NCBI RefSeq assembly: GCF_947623445.1
Contig: NC_135240.1
Span: 21,328,001 to 21,392,000 of the forward strand
Source of the DNA: Clavelina lepadiformis
Lineage: Eukaryota > Chordata > Ascidiacea > Aplousobranchia > Clavelinidae
DNA length: 64,000 bases
Direction of reading: 5' to 3'
This document shows, one piece after another, positions 12,255-25,079 of the stretch. Position 1 is the first letter of the stretch, and every line of letters begins with the position of its first letter. Both the position numbers and the translations under genes were made by a program. The notes below the pieces were generated by a model. The model was not told the origin of the DNA. It ran no database searches and saw only the letters and a program-made list of their open reading frames with translations.

Positions 12255-14186
12255 ATGGCTTTGTATCCCCCGAAATGCGAATATATATTTGCCCCTTGGT
12301 ATTTGGAAATGTTCAACAAAATATTCAATGTGACAAATTCCAAGGAAATTTTACTTGACAATCTGGATCCCTGTGAAGATTCCATCGACTATTACCTCTC
12401 GAATGGTTTTGTTTACAGCTTAATTGCAGTCTATGCCCTTATCATTTTTATCGGACTTTTCGGTAGTCTCTGTGTCATCTGGGTCATTGTCACCTCTCCC
12501 AGTTTGCACAAGACTCTAAACTTTTTGCTGCTTTCTTTGGCTTTTAGTGACTTGGTTCTTACACTTTCTTTGCCTTGGACTTTGATCTACAACATATCTT
12601 ACGACTATACCCTTGGTCCAGGGCTGTGTACAGCGATTCCTCCAATACAAGGTAACTATAAATGTTAACCAACATTGTAAATGGCTTTCTGGATTTTGAT
12701 GTTTCAGCATTTTATACATTACAGCATAAAAAACGATAACGCTATAGGAATAATGAAGAAGTGTATCATTTAACAAAACCTAATTTAAAAGTTATTTGCG
12801 CTCTAACCAGCGTAATTTTTGAAAAAAGAGGCTGTATGTAGCCTAATTGAAATATCAGCTATAAGCAGCTATAAGTTAGCACGGCTTATATTTGGTACTA
12901 TTTTTAAAATTTTATTAGTAAACTATAACGCTGTATATTTTTAGGGATGGCAGTGATGAGCTCAATTTACGCACTTCTTTTGATGGCAGTAGAGCGTTAT
13001 CAAGTAATCTTACACCCTCATCATAGAGGACTGTTTAAAACTCCGCTGAGAATTGGGATGTTAATCGCTGTGGTTTGGGTAATTGCCATCTGTTTCCAGG
13101 CAAGAAATTTGGATGTAACAGACAATTAAAATGTTTAATTTGTTCAGCAGTTCATTACATAGCATTACTCGAGGGCTATTTGTTTTGTAATCGTATATAA
13201 TATGTATATTTGTGATGTGGTGTAAATCAAAACGCATCAAATTAACTGAAAGACTGATGTAAGGTGATTTGAATAGTTTTGGTTCAAGATAAAATTAACT
13301 AAAATTCAACATTTTTTAAACATTACCTATTAATTACTACTATTTGTAGATTCCGCAATTTATCGTTCTCAGTGAAGAAGTTTTGCATCACGACATTGTC
13401 GTTTTATCTTCACATTCAGGCATTCCTGAGATAACTTACCGAGAGACAATTCAAATCTGTTCGGAGCTGTGGGCTGGAAATCAACAAAGTCTAGCTTATT
13501 CTATAGCTATTTTCACTTTTATTTACTCCGCTCCACTAATGGTTATTGTCGTTGTTTATGCAAGGATCGGCTACTTTATCTGGTTTCGACCGTCGCCAGT
13601 GGTTGTACTTTCGGCCAATGGAAATGAAAGAGCCCGATCTCAAAGAAAGAAAATCATGTCTATGCTGATCCTTCTGGCATCGGTATTTGCCGTATGCTGG
13701 GGTCCGTATTTTGTAACAATGTTAGTTTGCCTGGACGGACATTGTAACCCCGAACTGACTTCCTACTTCCAATGGCTTGGACATACCAACGTTGCCCTTG
13801 ACCCCATACTCTACGCTTATTTACACGTACGAGTACGCGAGGAATTTTTACTTAAACTGAAGACTATTCGCCGCCGGATTACATCCTGGTTTACATTTCG
13901 AAAGCTGAAAAGAAGCAATGGAATTCGGCGCCGTCATACAGTGTCTGTAGCCTATGCTAGAAGCGAGCAACAGCAGCAAACTGGCACGACGCCCTTGATG
14001 TCAAATTCTCGACGTACTTTTCGTCACGTGTCATTTGTTACGTCACAAACGAATAGTCCTGCACTTAACATTCGTGGCAGCAAATTTCCAGAACTTTCTA
14101 CAGATATTACGGCTACAATTACCCCAAACACAAACAGAAAATCAGTTACTTTTGCAAATCAAAATAATTTGCCTGGCATGGTATGA
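12255..14186 (+). CDS. Class A (rhodopsin-like) peptide-type G-protein-coupled receptor
   Basis: Seven-helix receptor of the plasma membrane, 462 residues. Exons 12255-12651, 12945-13099 and 13350-14186, with phases consistent. Visible marks: N-glycosylation site NVTN in the extracellular tail; TM2 LSLAFSDLVLT with the sodium-site Asp; Cys 25 residues before the TM3 Arg; ERY at the end of TM3; TM4 Trp followed by a Pro (IPQF); a Cys in loop 2 (QICSEL); CWGP in TM6; DPILY in TM7; then a basic tail rich in Ser/Thr. The usual TM1 Asn is replaced (GSLCV instead of GNxxV), which is odd. The pattern resembles neuropeptide receptors, but I cannot assign a ligand. The second intron (13100-13349) is of the GC-AG type. 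Confidence 0.85.
13100..13349 (+). other. GC-AG intron in the GPCR gene
   Basis: The exon ends TTCCAG and the intron begins GCAAGA, a near-consensus GC donor. Joining gives an uninterrupted TM4 (VVWVIAICFQIPQFIVL). The nearby GT donor (after 13114) is also in frame but would insert five residues, some of them charged (ARNLD), into the membrane helix before the conserved Pro, so it is unlikely. Confidence 0.75.
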
Positions 14187-15478
14187 TACGCTTGTTGTTT
14201 GTATGACAGCGTCATTTAGTAGCGGATTAATAAGAACTTTGCTACCGCTATGTGCGCTGCTGAGTAATTAGATAGCAACTTGGGAAAACCGATGTATATA
14301 TTTGAGTTGAATTGTAATGGATTTAAACCTGTTTTCAGCAATACACGTTTTATCTCTTCTTTTGGTATTCCAAATCGCGGCCAATTATCTCATCTAAAAT
14401 GGAATATATTCAGAATCGTAATGACCCGGGCCGAACTCGAATCACTTTTTGCAAAACCATGACTTGATTCGAATCCCATTCTATGAAATTGCTTAAATGA
14501 TCTGATTTGACTCGAGTTAGTTGTCGTTCATTAGGTTTCAGCTTTAAGGTAAAATCAATTTTTCATTTTCTCTCCAAACGCATTAAAAAGTAATTTGAAA
14601 AAAAGTTTTGTCTACGAACCCGTATGGAACAACAAAACGCAGCAAATTTGTAAAAATTTCAAACGTTATTTTTGCTTATGGCTTGGTTTTAGATATCAAA
14701 TGACTTGCCTCCAGCCACTTCTTCCAAACGACTTGACTTGCGAGTCGAGTTTGATGACTTGGTTTCTGTCTGATTATATTATTTATGTGTTCCACTGATA
14801 TTCCAATGTTGTGTACAAAGCATTAGTAATAGAGAAAACCTGAAGAGCACCACACTTTCTTCGGCAAATACAATATCTTTATTTGCAATAAATCTTTTGC
14901 ACTTAAATCCCGTGTAATTGCACTGACCCTTAGAACAATACAGGCTAACACCAGTGGCTAAAAACATAAAAAAAATAAAAGAAACTTGTGCAATGGTTGT
15001 AAAATCAATCGGTTTTTAAACGATTAAGACGATTGAACAAGAAGTGTATTAGAGCAATGCCGATGTAGCTGAAAATATAGCTGAAATTTCTTTGGTGCAC
15101 TGCACATGTTAACATTTAGAAACTACAATGAAAAAATACGCTTTGTGTCTAATCAAAACCCGGCAATAATTTGAAACAAGAGCAAAATCAAATAAACCTT
15201 TATTTGTCATTATTTTAATAACATAATGAAGGTTTTCTTGTGCAATAATGTTTTAAAAATATATAACAAATTTTGTTTAGCGAAGCAGTAACACCTTGTA
15301 CAGTCAAACTAACCATGTCAGTAACGGCTTCTGTCAATTGTAAGGAACTTTGTGAGTAGCCGCTAAGATTTGAATTTCATTTGAAATTCTCAATTTAACT
15401 GGTTACAAAACTAATAGGAAAAACGTAATTCGAATTTCACGATCCAATCCAATTCTGTTTGATTTAACGAATAAACTT
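14187..15478. other. Convergent intergenic region, GPCR and SYT15-like 3' ends
   Basis: No gene is supported. This holds the 3' flanks of two convergent genes and copy 3 of the GACTCGAG-rich repeat. On the minus strand an AATAAA-like signal (TTTATT on the plus strand, about 15199-15204) lies some 280 bases past the SYT15-like stop and may be its poly(A) signal. Confidence 0.35.
14430..14770. repeat. GACTCGAG-rich repeat, copy 3
   Basis: The block starts near CCGAACTCGAATCACTT and ends near CGAGTCGAGTTTGATGACTT, with TTTGACTCGAGTTAG between. The same word set is found at 420-565 and 5510-5560. It is the longest of the three, about 340 bases, and might approximate the full element, with Cys-like inverted GACTCGAG words at both ends. 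Confidence 0.4.
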
Positions 15479-18400
15479 TCATTCGTTGACAATGATTTCT
15501 GACAGGGTGTGCCACCTGGCAACTGACTTTCGTGGTTGCGCCATGATTTCTTGCCAGTGAAGTAATTGGCCACCCCGACAATACATGTAAGACCCGATTG
15601 CGACTCTGCCATATTTGTGTTCGGAGGCGCCAAAATGTCCTTTTGTCACAGTATTTCTGAGGGTGGAGGTCATTTTGTAAATTGCACCTTTGCCGCCTGT
15701 AGTAACAACTGTAATAAAAAGAAACGGTTTATTTGTACATATACCATCTGCCTGCGCACACTATGTGTGCCTGTAGCTAGGCTGTGCAAACGTTCGCACA
15801 TTACTTGATGTTATTGTTCCCTCAGGACCCAGCAGCCTATGGAATGTGTTAATTGTCGATAAAATCTATACGTATTGCGCAAATCTAATTCAACCACCAA
15901 ATAAGCCATAGAAACATACCATTAAAAAAAAGACACGTTTGGTCGATGTCTTTTGCAGACACTTTGAAGGCAAAAGATTCGTTGAACTGTGGGTCAGATA
16001 AACCGTCCTTCGTCGTTGTTTTCTTTGTCTTTATCACCTGGTGACCTTGTTTGAGTGATACCTTTACGTAGACACCTTCAATAAAAATCGAGTTAAACAT
16101 CAATCGCAGCTATTTAACAACCGCAATATAAATCTTCAAACGACAGCCGAAGCAACTGCGCATGTGGTAAATATATTAACGTTGTTTTAATGTTATTTTA
16201 AATGGTTTAAACAATTAAACTGCATTAGTCTGCACGCACCTGTTGCTTCCAGATCCAGCTTACACAAATTCTTGGCTTCTAAAACAACAACTCCAAGACG
16301 GTCTAAATTAGGAAAGTAAGTGATTGCATTATGTAATTCACCCAACGAACCGCCAATGTCTCCAGGCTGCAAAAATACTTGGCATGAACATTATGTTTAC
16401 AAATAAAAAAGCCTATAAAAGTCGCATCTGAAGTGACACAAATCCGGGAACAAAAATTGAAAAAAAATTGCAATTACAACGCCGACAAAACTTGCCAACA
16501 TTAATGTGAAAAGTTTTAGTTTCAAACCTACGTGTGCAATATCGTCCAAATCCCTCCATACAACTTCATTCACTTTTGATGGATCAATATCATTCAAACT
16601 TATAAGGGCATGACCAAGTAAGGACCGTGTGGACTTCTTTTTGTCGGTATCAAAAACAGACAACCGCAAAGTACGCTTCCGAATTTCGGAGCTAGACACC
16701 TGTGGAGATGTAAATATAATGAAACCAGTGTAAACAGTTTTGTAAAATCGGTGCTGAAACTTCCAGGGGTTATGATCAACAACAACATTTTACCATGAAA
16801 AGAGCTAATTTGCATCCACTGCTAATGAGCAAAATATTTCCGCAGTAAAATTAAACGCAATAGTACGGGTTTCGAATATTTTAGTTCTGCAACTTGCCTG
16901 AAAAACGAAAGTTTCGTTAAAAGTTGGATTGTTGTTGCGCATTCGAACTTTGGTTTGCTGGGAAATTCGTTCGTCTGGAAGTAAAAATAGCTTAACAATA
17001 CTATCCCTCGGACTGTTGTTGTGTTCTCTGGGTGGAAGCTGCTTTACCTACAGTAAAAAAGAAAGATTTTGACTAATAGTTTTCTAATAGCTCACCATGC
17101 AGTAACAAGCCTTTCACATATGACGTAATATGCTATATCTAATTATATAGTAACAAAGTTTATTACAAAAGCCGCAACGATTTAAATTTTTGCACTGATG
17201 AGTCTTTTGACGCTTAATATAACATGCAACGCATTCAATGCTTAAATTTGACAATGGGAAAAAAGAAAAGTCCCTTATTCTGGAGGCACGCGCTTCCGTT
17301 ATATATTCTGTCTATGCGCACGACACGTTGCGTTGTCAATGTTATGGTCGATGTAACATGATCCAACGCTATAACCGATATAATTGGATTGAATTTTGCG
17401 GGTCATCTGTACGTCATATACATACATAGCACGACCCTAAAATATCAGCATTCAGCCAACAAACAACGTACTTTAAGCACTTTGACGGTAAGAGATTCAA
17501 CAGCACCGTCATAGACCATGGAAAACCACACTCTTCCGCAACGGCTCTGATGAAGGTCGGTGTCAACTGCTTCCGAGCATCTAATATAAATGTAATTAGA
17601 AAAATATGCTAATGTGATTAACCACGTGCTCAGCGCATGTTAGGTTTTATGAATAGGTCGGTTATTAACCGACTTCTAAATTCAATCAAACAAAAGCTTA
17701 GTAGGCAAATGTTAAGAAATGCATACTCGATGTTTTCCTCTATATATAGCCATAGAAGGATATTTATTCTTTCTCAAAAATCTTTGTGCGGGTAAAAATA
17801 ATAAATTAGTGACTCGCCGTTTTCTATATACATGTACTTGCGATTTTAAGACTGATTGCGCTGAAAAATTACTCAAATACAAATTTTCTTCCGGTTTGTT
17901 TAAATTGTGCTTTCTGCAGTGTCAAAAAGTATATTTGTTACAAAATTGTTTTGTAATAATTTCCTACTGAAAGTTAGGTAGTTTTACAATGTCATTGTTT
18001 ACGAAAGTCGTCCATTCGCCATACTTGTATTGAAATGTTTCGCCATTATTTTGAAAACATGACGTCAACATTCGAGACGTTTGGTGAAAAAGTAAGTCCT
18101 AAGGAAATTGTGACGAGACCTATATCGCGACAAAGCTTTTCAAAAAGCGAATAGCAAAAAAAAACGATAGAAGACGGAACTTCGAAGTACTGGTTGATGT
18201 AGCAAAATGACGTCATAACTTGAAAATATAGATGAGAGTTTAAGACAATATTCGTACAAGAAAATGTTTATAATCACAGTGCGGGATTGCATGACTCACA
18301 TGTAAAGTTTCGGGTCAAATCTTCCCAAAGGTGTATTTCTACTTTGAAAGGCGGCAAGCGAATTGCACTCTGAGAAAGTTGAGTCAACAGAAAATCCAGT

Positions 18401-19029
18401 CAACGAGCTTGCTTGGCTTACTCTAGGCAAGACAGGCGTCCCTAGATGTGCAAAAATGATGCTTAAATAATAATCGATAGTTTAATATTATTTATTGCTA
18501 CAAATAATTCAAGCATATATTTATGTACGTTTACAGCCTATACAATCTACGTCCACTGACTCGCAGATTAAACCAGCCAACAATCAATAATTTTAACCGA
18601 ATTAAATTAACCTGATAAACTATTTTCGCTGCCCACGGAAGAACCGTCGTCCGATTGGTTCAGTGTGCCACGTGACTCGATGGAAACGCGGTCTCGCTTA
18701 AAGGTCGGCTGCACAGGTTGTAACTGAAGACATGAACATCTTATACCATAAAAACATTTAGATCACAAAGTAAAACTAACACTCAAGTATTAAGTCATGT
18801 GATGACTGGAAATACCAGTTACTACCATACCTGATATGATTGACTTATTCTCATTTTGGAAAGTGGGGGGACCACGAACGGAATGACATCACCTTGAAAT
18901 GCCCGACCGATTGCAGGAGAGCGTGGAGCTGACGGCGGGGTTGACGGTTGCCCGTTGTTTGCAACGGGGTGAATTCTGGTGATAGGTATATGACCTGTAT
19001 GGGTGCCGATTTCGTTGTCTGATTTTTCG
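15479..19029 (-). CDS. SYT15: Synaptotagmin-15-like double C2-domain protein (5' exon not found)
   Basis: Minus-strand exons: 19029-18831, 18723-18612, 18369-18300, 17580-17472, 17047-16898, 16699-16532, 16366-16240, 16075-15920, 15696-15479. Phases agree throughout, giving about 435 residues. In order: a Pro-rich linker with IPFVVPP; LGRFDPKLY; C2A (CGRVWFSMVYD, VKLFLLPDERIS, NPTFNETFVFQV, VVWRDLD); C2B (GELHNAITYFPNLDRLGVVV, VYVKVSLKQG, KTKKTT, GRVAIGSYMY); and the WHTL motif near the C-terminus typical of synaptotagmins. IPFVVPP, VKLFLLPDER and the GRVxxGxYMYxRG block point to SYT15. The acidic calcium-binding loop residues are mostly absent, as in other calcium-independent members. The N-terminal membrane-anchor exon lies upstream (above 19030) and was not recognised. 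The intron 16700-16897 is GC-AG. Confidence 0.82.
16700..16897 (-). other. GC-AG intron in the SYT15-like gene
   Basis: On the minus strand the exon ends TTTTTCAG and the intron begins GCAAGTTG, an ideal GC donor. It ends TCTCCACAG. The join gives FNETFVFQ-VSSSEIRKR, the conserved C2A strand order. A GT four bases on would break the frame. Confidence 0.85.
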
Positions 19030-21864
19030 CTGTAAAATGTCGCAGGATTTTTGTAAAAACATAGCAAGATTATTCAGGAATTTAGCAAAATTGTGGATAA
19101 CTAGCAACTATTGCTGTCGATACAATAAAAACTAATACGCGTAATAAAGATCCTTTACGAAAAAAATAACGTATAGAAGTTACTTTATAGAAAGAGTTTT
19201 CAACTATCTACAAACAAATGTTAAAAAGGTGATAAAAAGAAAAGAAAAATTACTTAATAAAGACATTATATATGTCAGTAATTCTCCCTGACGCATGTCA
19301 AACAGTTAGTCCAAAATTACATCTGTTTTATTTGGAACGTACAAATAGCAATGCCAGGGGACAAAGTAAACAAGGATCTACGTCAGCAAATATGCCCAGA
19401 TAGTGGCCATAAAATCTATATACGCTGTTTGTTTAAATCACCTTGGCACGTTTCCCTATGCTGCTGGCACCATGAAAATTATCGATAAGCGTTGACAATG
19501 CTGGAATGAAATCAAACGAAAATCACCACATTGTTGCAATGCTTGTGCCAGTGCGGTATGTATCGGTTGATGTTTGCCCTTTTATGCTTTACAAATAACA
19601 TATAACTTCTTTTTTGACCTACCCATATTCAATGACGTCAGACGCGCCATTTTGCCATATTTGTCTGAAAGCACTTTTAAACATGATCTTCAAAGAAGCA
19701 CAACGTAATAATTTTCACTGGTTTATAAAAGAATTTATTCAAAGCAACCGATAAATAAAGCTTTGTTATCTGCACAAGGAAAATAATGCCTGATTAGGTT
19801 GAGCTTTTGCAGTGCATAAACGACACACGATAAAGTTAGTTAATATATAACCTTCCTTCATTCATTTTGCCTAAATATGCGCCTCGAAAGTCTTGACTAT
19901 AAAGCGAAGTTACTGCTTCACTGAGAAATTTTCAAATGGTTACCTCCTTGGTCTACCACGCTTAGCAAAGAATGACAATACCGAGAAGGCCAAACTAAAA
20001 CGCGGAGAGTCATAATATAGCGAGTTGCACTTCATGAACCATGAAGAAACGTGATAACGTGAAAATATTTTGATAACAAACAAATATGGGAAAATTTTCT
20101 TCAAGTTCCACAACTGCAAAAAAGAATCAATCGTAAACAATCATTTAAACGTTAGATGACCCCCGTGCGACAAACAACAGTCTACCGTAAGTCCTATAGC
20201 TGACTGATACTTACAAGTCATCGTATTTCGGTTTGTAGTTCAGTCGCTTATACACTGATTCCGGACGCGTTGAAAAAGCTGCCACTTAGGTTTACCTGGC
20301 AAAATTTTATTTTTTTCGAAACATATTTTCCAGTTCCTTGCTAACCTTACCTAAATCTAACCTGAATTAACTTTTACATAACCCAAAAAAGGAAAACTAA
20401 CTTTTTACATACATAGTATGTTTTTTCACCTAGACTTACCACTTATCATTTACAACTGTATTTGTCGTCTAATATGGTGAAACATACAATTCTTAAAACA
20501 ATAAGAAGCCAGAGGATTGCGGTTTTTATTGAATACGGTGAGTTATGAAATTGTGGAATTGGTGTGACAAAACCATTGAATTACTGCGATTTATGAACAG
20601 GCCCTATCCTAACCCATCGTTTCAATTACAATGCGTACTTAAACATACAATACGACAATACATTGTAGCTATATTACATAAAAATGAACGTCTACAGGAA
20701 CCTTGCTGATACCGATTACCGGCCATTTCTATAGACTGAACCTCGTCAGTGTTATTGCTGTCACCATAAACATTTTCACTAACAAATATACACCTGTCGA
20801 GATTAAGTACTAGAAATCCAGTAATACGATTGGCAAAGCAAGTGCAGGACTTTTATTGCACTCTCGTAGAACAACGAACCTGTCTTTTTGCCAAATACCG
20901 TGCAGATCTTCTCTCAGCTTGCTGCACCAAACACTATCCCAATAAACGAAAACATGGAAGTTTAGACAAAAGTGTGACGGGTGGCCAAGCGCCAGGAACG
21001 CCTTATCTTGGATCACTGTCAACACTTCAAAAGATTGACGAGCGAGTCTGCGCATTCAATCTTTTACAAAAGATGAAAAGCACCAACAGAAGTCAACATA
21101 ATTCAGCAGCGCTCTCTTACATTCCTAAGTAAATTTAGACTTTTTTACTTGCGCCACCACCATTAAGCGCTTAAAAGCTCTCTCGTCGCAGTATATTAAG
21201 AACTGTGACTCGGCAAACATAAGCCTAAGGTATCATTAAAAGCAATTAAAACCTTCCCGAATAACTTAGTGGCCTAGTCAGGGGTTCAAGGTGGGAAAAC
21301 ATTAAGCAATGACGCACGATAACAATAAAGCGATTACGCGAAGCCGTCATTCAGAAAATAATAATTTTAAACTAGAGCGATTTCTTTCCCGAAACCATAG
21401 CTGCTAGAATTCCATTGGCCAAATTTAGAACTAATTTTAGCAAGGTCTTTCGTCGTGGCCGCTTTTAACAACGGTGACGTCACTGTTCACCTTGCCAGAC
21501 TTGCGTTGTTCGCCTTCAATTAACCTTAATTACATCGGTGAACTTGGTCATTTTAGCCAAGCTTATGCAGGTACAGCTCAAAACGTGTTTGAAGGATTTT
21601 TGGAAAAAAATCTGCGTATCAAAAGGTGTTTATTTTTTTGTTTGTCCGTTTTAACGCATTAAAAATATTGCAAACATAAGGCGTTTCTTGCGTGCCTCTA
21701 CTTCCTTTTACCTTTATCATGTTTAATATCCACAGATTTGCAAATCGATATCCTAGTTATGTCCAAATTTGCTCAGAGTTGGACGACTGTTTATTTATGG
21801 TAAGGAAAGAGAAGATTGACAAACGTTTCCGGATCACAACGTTGAAAAAATATCATCTGGATAG

Positions 21865-22131
21865 CAGTATATATTTCCCAACCTTTTTCAACTCGCGGCC
21901 CGCACTCGTGCTGACAATTTATTTTGAGGCTCACTCATTTACATAATTTAATTTTATTGATGTTTTTAGTCACATAGTAAAAACGAGTCCAATTAAAAAC
22001 AGTCTTTTTCAAAAATTGCCTTTAAATTGCTCCCAAAGATTCACAATGACCCCATTTCACGGTACTCCCTTTTTGTATTATAACATTTTGGCATGATTTG
22101 CGGCCCACCGGTTGAAGATCGTCGCTGATCT
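21865..22131. mobile_element. Decayed hAT-like MITE
   Basis: The left side reads TTCCCAACCTTTTTCAACTC then GCGGCCCGC; the right side reads GCGGCCCACCGGTTGAAGATC ending CTGATCTG. These are imperfect inverted repeats of the CAGNGGT..CCAACC..GCGGCCCGC kind carried by many hAT MITEs. No convincing 8-bp duplication remains, so the exact ends are estimates. Confidence 0.5.
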
Positions 22132-24406
22132 GTATCTACCCTCAAAAGCCTACTGTGCAGTAAGTTTACTTACTACTGATGCTGGACAGAATCGCAGCAT
22201 CAGTGCCCTTATGTAGAAAAAGTTACTTGTCGAGCAAAATGAGCTAATAACTACCTGATCATCTTCGACTGTATAAAAACGTTTAAAGATCTTAAATCGC
22301 TTATGTCCAACTACCATGTTGTGACTGACTGAGAGTGGCTTTTTCTTTGTGTATTATTTCTTCAAATAATGTGGGACCTGTAGCGTTGTAAAACCTCGTA
22401 AATTTTCCACTTGTTTAAACAAGATTCGGCTTAATCTTTTACCAGTATATACTGTCTAAAAACATCATTTAGCTAAACCTATTTCAACAGGCGGCTTTTA
22501 TTTCTTGAGTATTGAGAAACTTTACAGACTACAATCCAAAACTAATATAGCCTCGTTTTCGCTTTACTGACCAATACCACTCGAACATCGCAATATATCA
22601 AATCTCCTGAGCTGTTGTATCCGGGTATTTAAGGGCTCTAGAATTTTATACCTATTTTCGTTTATAGAATTACAAATAAAAACGCATTTGTTTTGCGTTG
22701 AAGGATGCCACTTGAAACCAAGTATTTTGATATCTAAAGAGAAACGGAGTACCACAGGAGGACAAATTTTATCCTTTTATTTAGAACGACGTCGTGCTAA
22801 CTACCATGTCCATAGGTGTACGTTTAAAGTACGGTTCTTTGTCATTAAACTTTGATCACAAAGATTTAGTCAGCGCTTTTTTGCGAGCGCAATCAGTAGG
22901 CTAAGCGTAAACTATTTACATTCTTGACAATGAGGACAACGACAGGTTACAAAAAAAATAGCAAATAAAGATTGAAGAAGAATTACAGGTCTACCACACA
23001 ACCTCTATGTCGAAAATAAAAATATACAACATTAGTAATAGTATGGCATGATATAAGGTTATCACGTAATGATAAAGTTTCTCGTTAATAGGCATTTTTG
23101 TTTTAAATAAACAATAAATGTATACGAGTAAACTTTAATTGCGATGTTCCTGTAGAGCAGGTCTTTACGTATATGCTAACTTTTAGTGACGTAGGCCTAT
23201 ACAGTAACTAAACACCCTACAGCCTACATACCGCGACAAAAAACAATTTACGAGCTTATACACGTGCGCATTCACTACCTTTTACCTAGACTACCTTTCT
23301 CCCATTATACAGTCCTTATACTTGAAAGCAACAACATTAAAAAAATACGTTTTAGCTAGAAAATTTATTCGAGTGCCTACAATGCGATTATGACAAAAAA
23401 AAACGTTCGACTTCTTAATTTTTTCGGCACAAACTTTACGACAATGGCACAGCAAATCCTCTTAAAATTTTAAGCGACTAAACACTTCAAACCTCATGCA
23501 ACTTACATGAGGTGCAAAAACATATAATTTTATCTTTTGAAAAGTATGCCATTAGAACAAGGGCGACTTTTATTTGAGGCCTATCTCATAACAGCATCAA
23601 TTATTCAAACTTAAAAATATAGGGAATACGTGCGATTGTGTTTTCTTTTTGCTTAGTTTGGACATTTTCGCTTTTTATAAACAATTGCTATGTCAAAAGT
23701 AAACAAACAAAGCGGGTGTGTTGTGACTTTACTGACGTAGAGAATTAAACGTGTAAATTCACTTATATACACCAGAATTAACCTACTCCACAAAAGGTCC
23801 AGGAAAAAAAAGCATAATTTTGACAGTTCAGGTTAATTTAGGCAGTATAGGATTATGCAATTGAAGAAGATGTCAAAAACATTTAGTTCATGTTGCATTC
23901 ATATAACGCATTTTGCATTGGTTATTTCAACATTTACATTTATCATATCGTAGGAATCGATTTAAATACTTCGTTTAATACAAAAATATTTAGTAAAATG
24001 AAACCAAACTTGTCACTCACAATGACAAATATCCGAAAAACATAACTATAAATTCCTGACTAAATTTTTCATGTTGCCAAACTTGCACTACATCTCCATC
24101 GAAACATAAGGTTGGAACAGAACAGAAAAAGGATGGATATATCGATTATACTCTAACTGCGCGGCACGTTTCAGGAGATATTAAATAAAACGTCGATTCT
24201 ACTAAAAATAATCTTACATCGTTTGAACCAAAATATCCACGGAACGGAACTGACGACATTTAATTATACCGTAAATGCAAATGTTAAAACGAGGTAAACA
24301 GTCCGACCAAAACTGATCCGATACGACGCGGAAGTCATTTTAAAATACATATATCCACTTTCCTATCTTTTCTGTGCATTTTTATTCTTGTCTAAAACAT
24401 ATCGAT

Positions 24407-25079
24407 AAAGTGAGGGGCAAGTCCAAAAACAAGTTGATCTTAAATGAAAGAACACTATTAACTGAACATTCCAGTAAAATATTTTTGAAAAATAAGTCGT
24501 GTTTAGGTAGTTATCGGCAAAAAAAATCGCAAAAAGTCTCAGTTTTTGGCCTTCATTTTCACATAGATTAAAGCTCTTGTAATGTCATAGATTATATTCA
24601 AGTTACATGACAAAATGCTGCTGCTATTGCTTTTCTTAGGTGTTAGTCAGCTAAAGTCAAAAGTGTAGGACATAGGAGTTTAGTCTATGTCCAATTAGGC
24701 GTCATGGGAGAAAAATTAGCAATGTGAAGCATCGTGATTGAATAAATTACGCTAAGTTACGGTATATTTTGGAGTGCATGGGCTTCCCGTCAAACCGGTA
24801 TCGTACTGGTTGCAGTGGTTGGGCTGTATAGGCTGTCACCTATCAAGCTTTTGGCAGTTAGAGCAATCCATACAGCTGTAAAAGATGCATACCTGATATA
24901 CGGTGGGTATTGCTAAATTTATGAATTTCTGTGTTGTCTGTGATTACCTATGACAATACAAGAGCCTTGATCTACGTTACGATTAAGGCCGATTTTGCGA
25001 TTTTCTTTTGCATATAATTACCTAACTAGTGTTCTTTCATATAAGATCAACTTGTTTTTAGACTGGCCCCTCACTTTAA
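24407..25079. repeat. Foldback repeat family A, copy 1 (about 50-bp inverted arms)
   Basis: The left arm (24407-24456) starts AAAGTGAGGGGCAAGTC. It matches the reverse complement of the right arm (25028-25079, ending CCCCTCACTTT) at about 47 of 50 positions. A second inner pair (about 24502-24535 and 24985-25020) shares AAAATCGCAAAA. TA flanks both ends, possibly a TA target duplication. The interior (24471-24928) is homologous, in the opposite orientation, to 40461-40955. No coding capacity was seen, so it is best described as a non-autonomous inverted-repeat element of unknown class. Confidence 0.7.

Noticed and set aside
13100-13114. Alternative GT donor for the GPCR exon 2 (after 13114), also in frame
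   Set aside because: It would insert ARNLD into TM4 just before the conserved Pro; the GC donor gives an intact helix.
20830-21132. 100-residue open frame on the plus strand
   Set aside because: No ATG near its start, no convincing flanking splice sites and no recognisable protein signature; it could be chance or a piece of an unknown exon.
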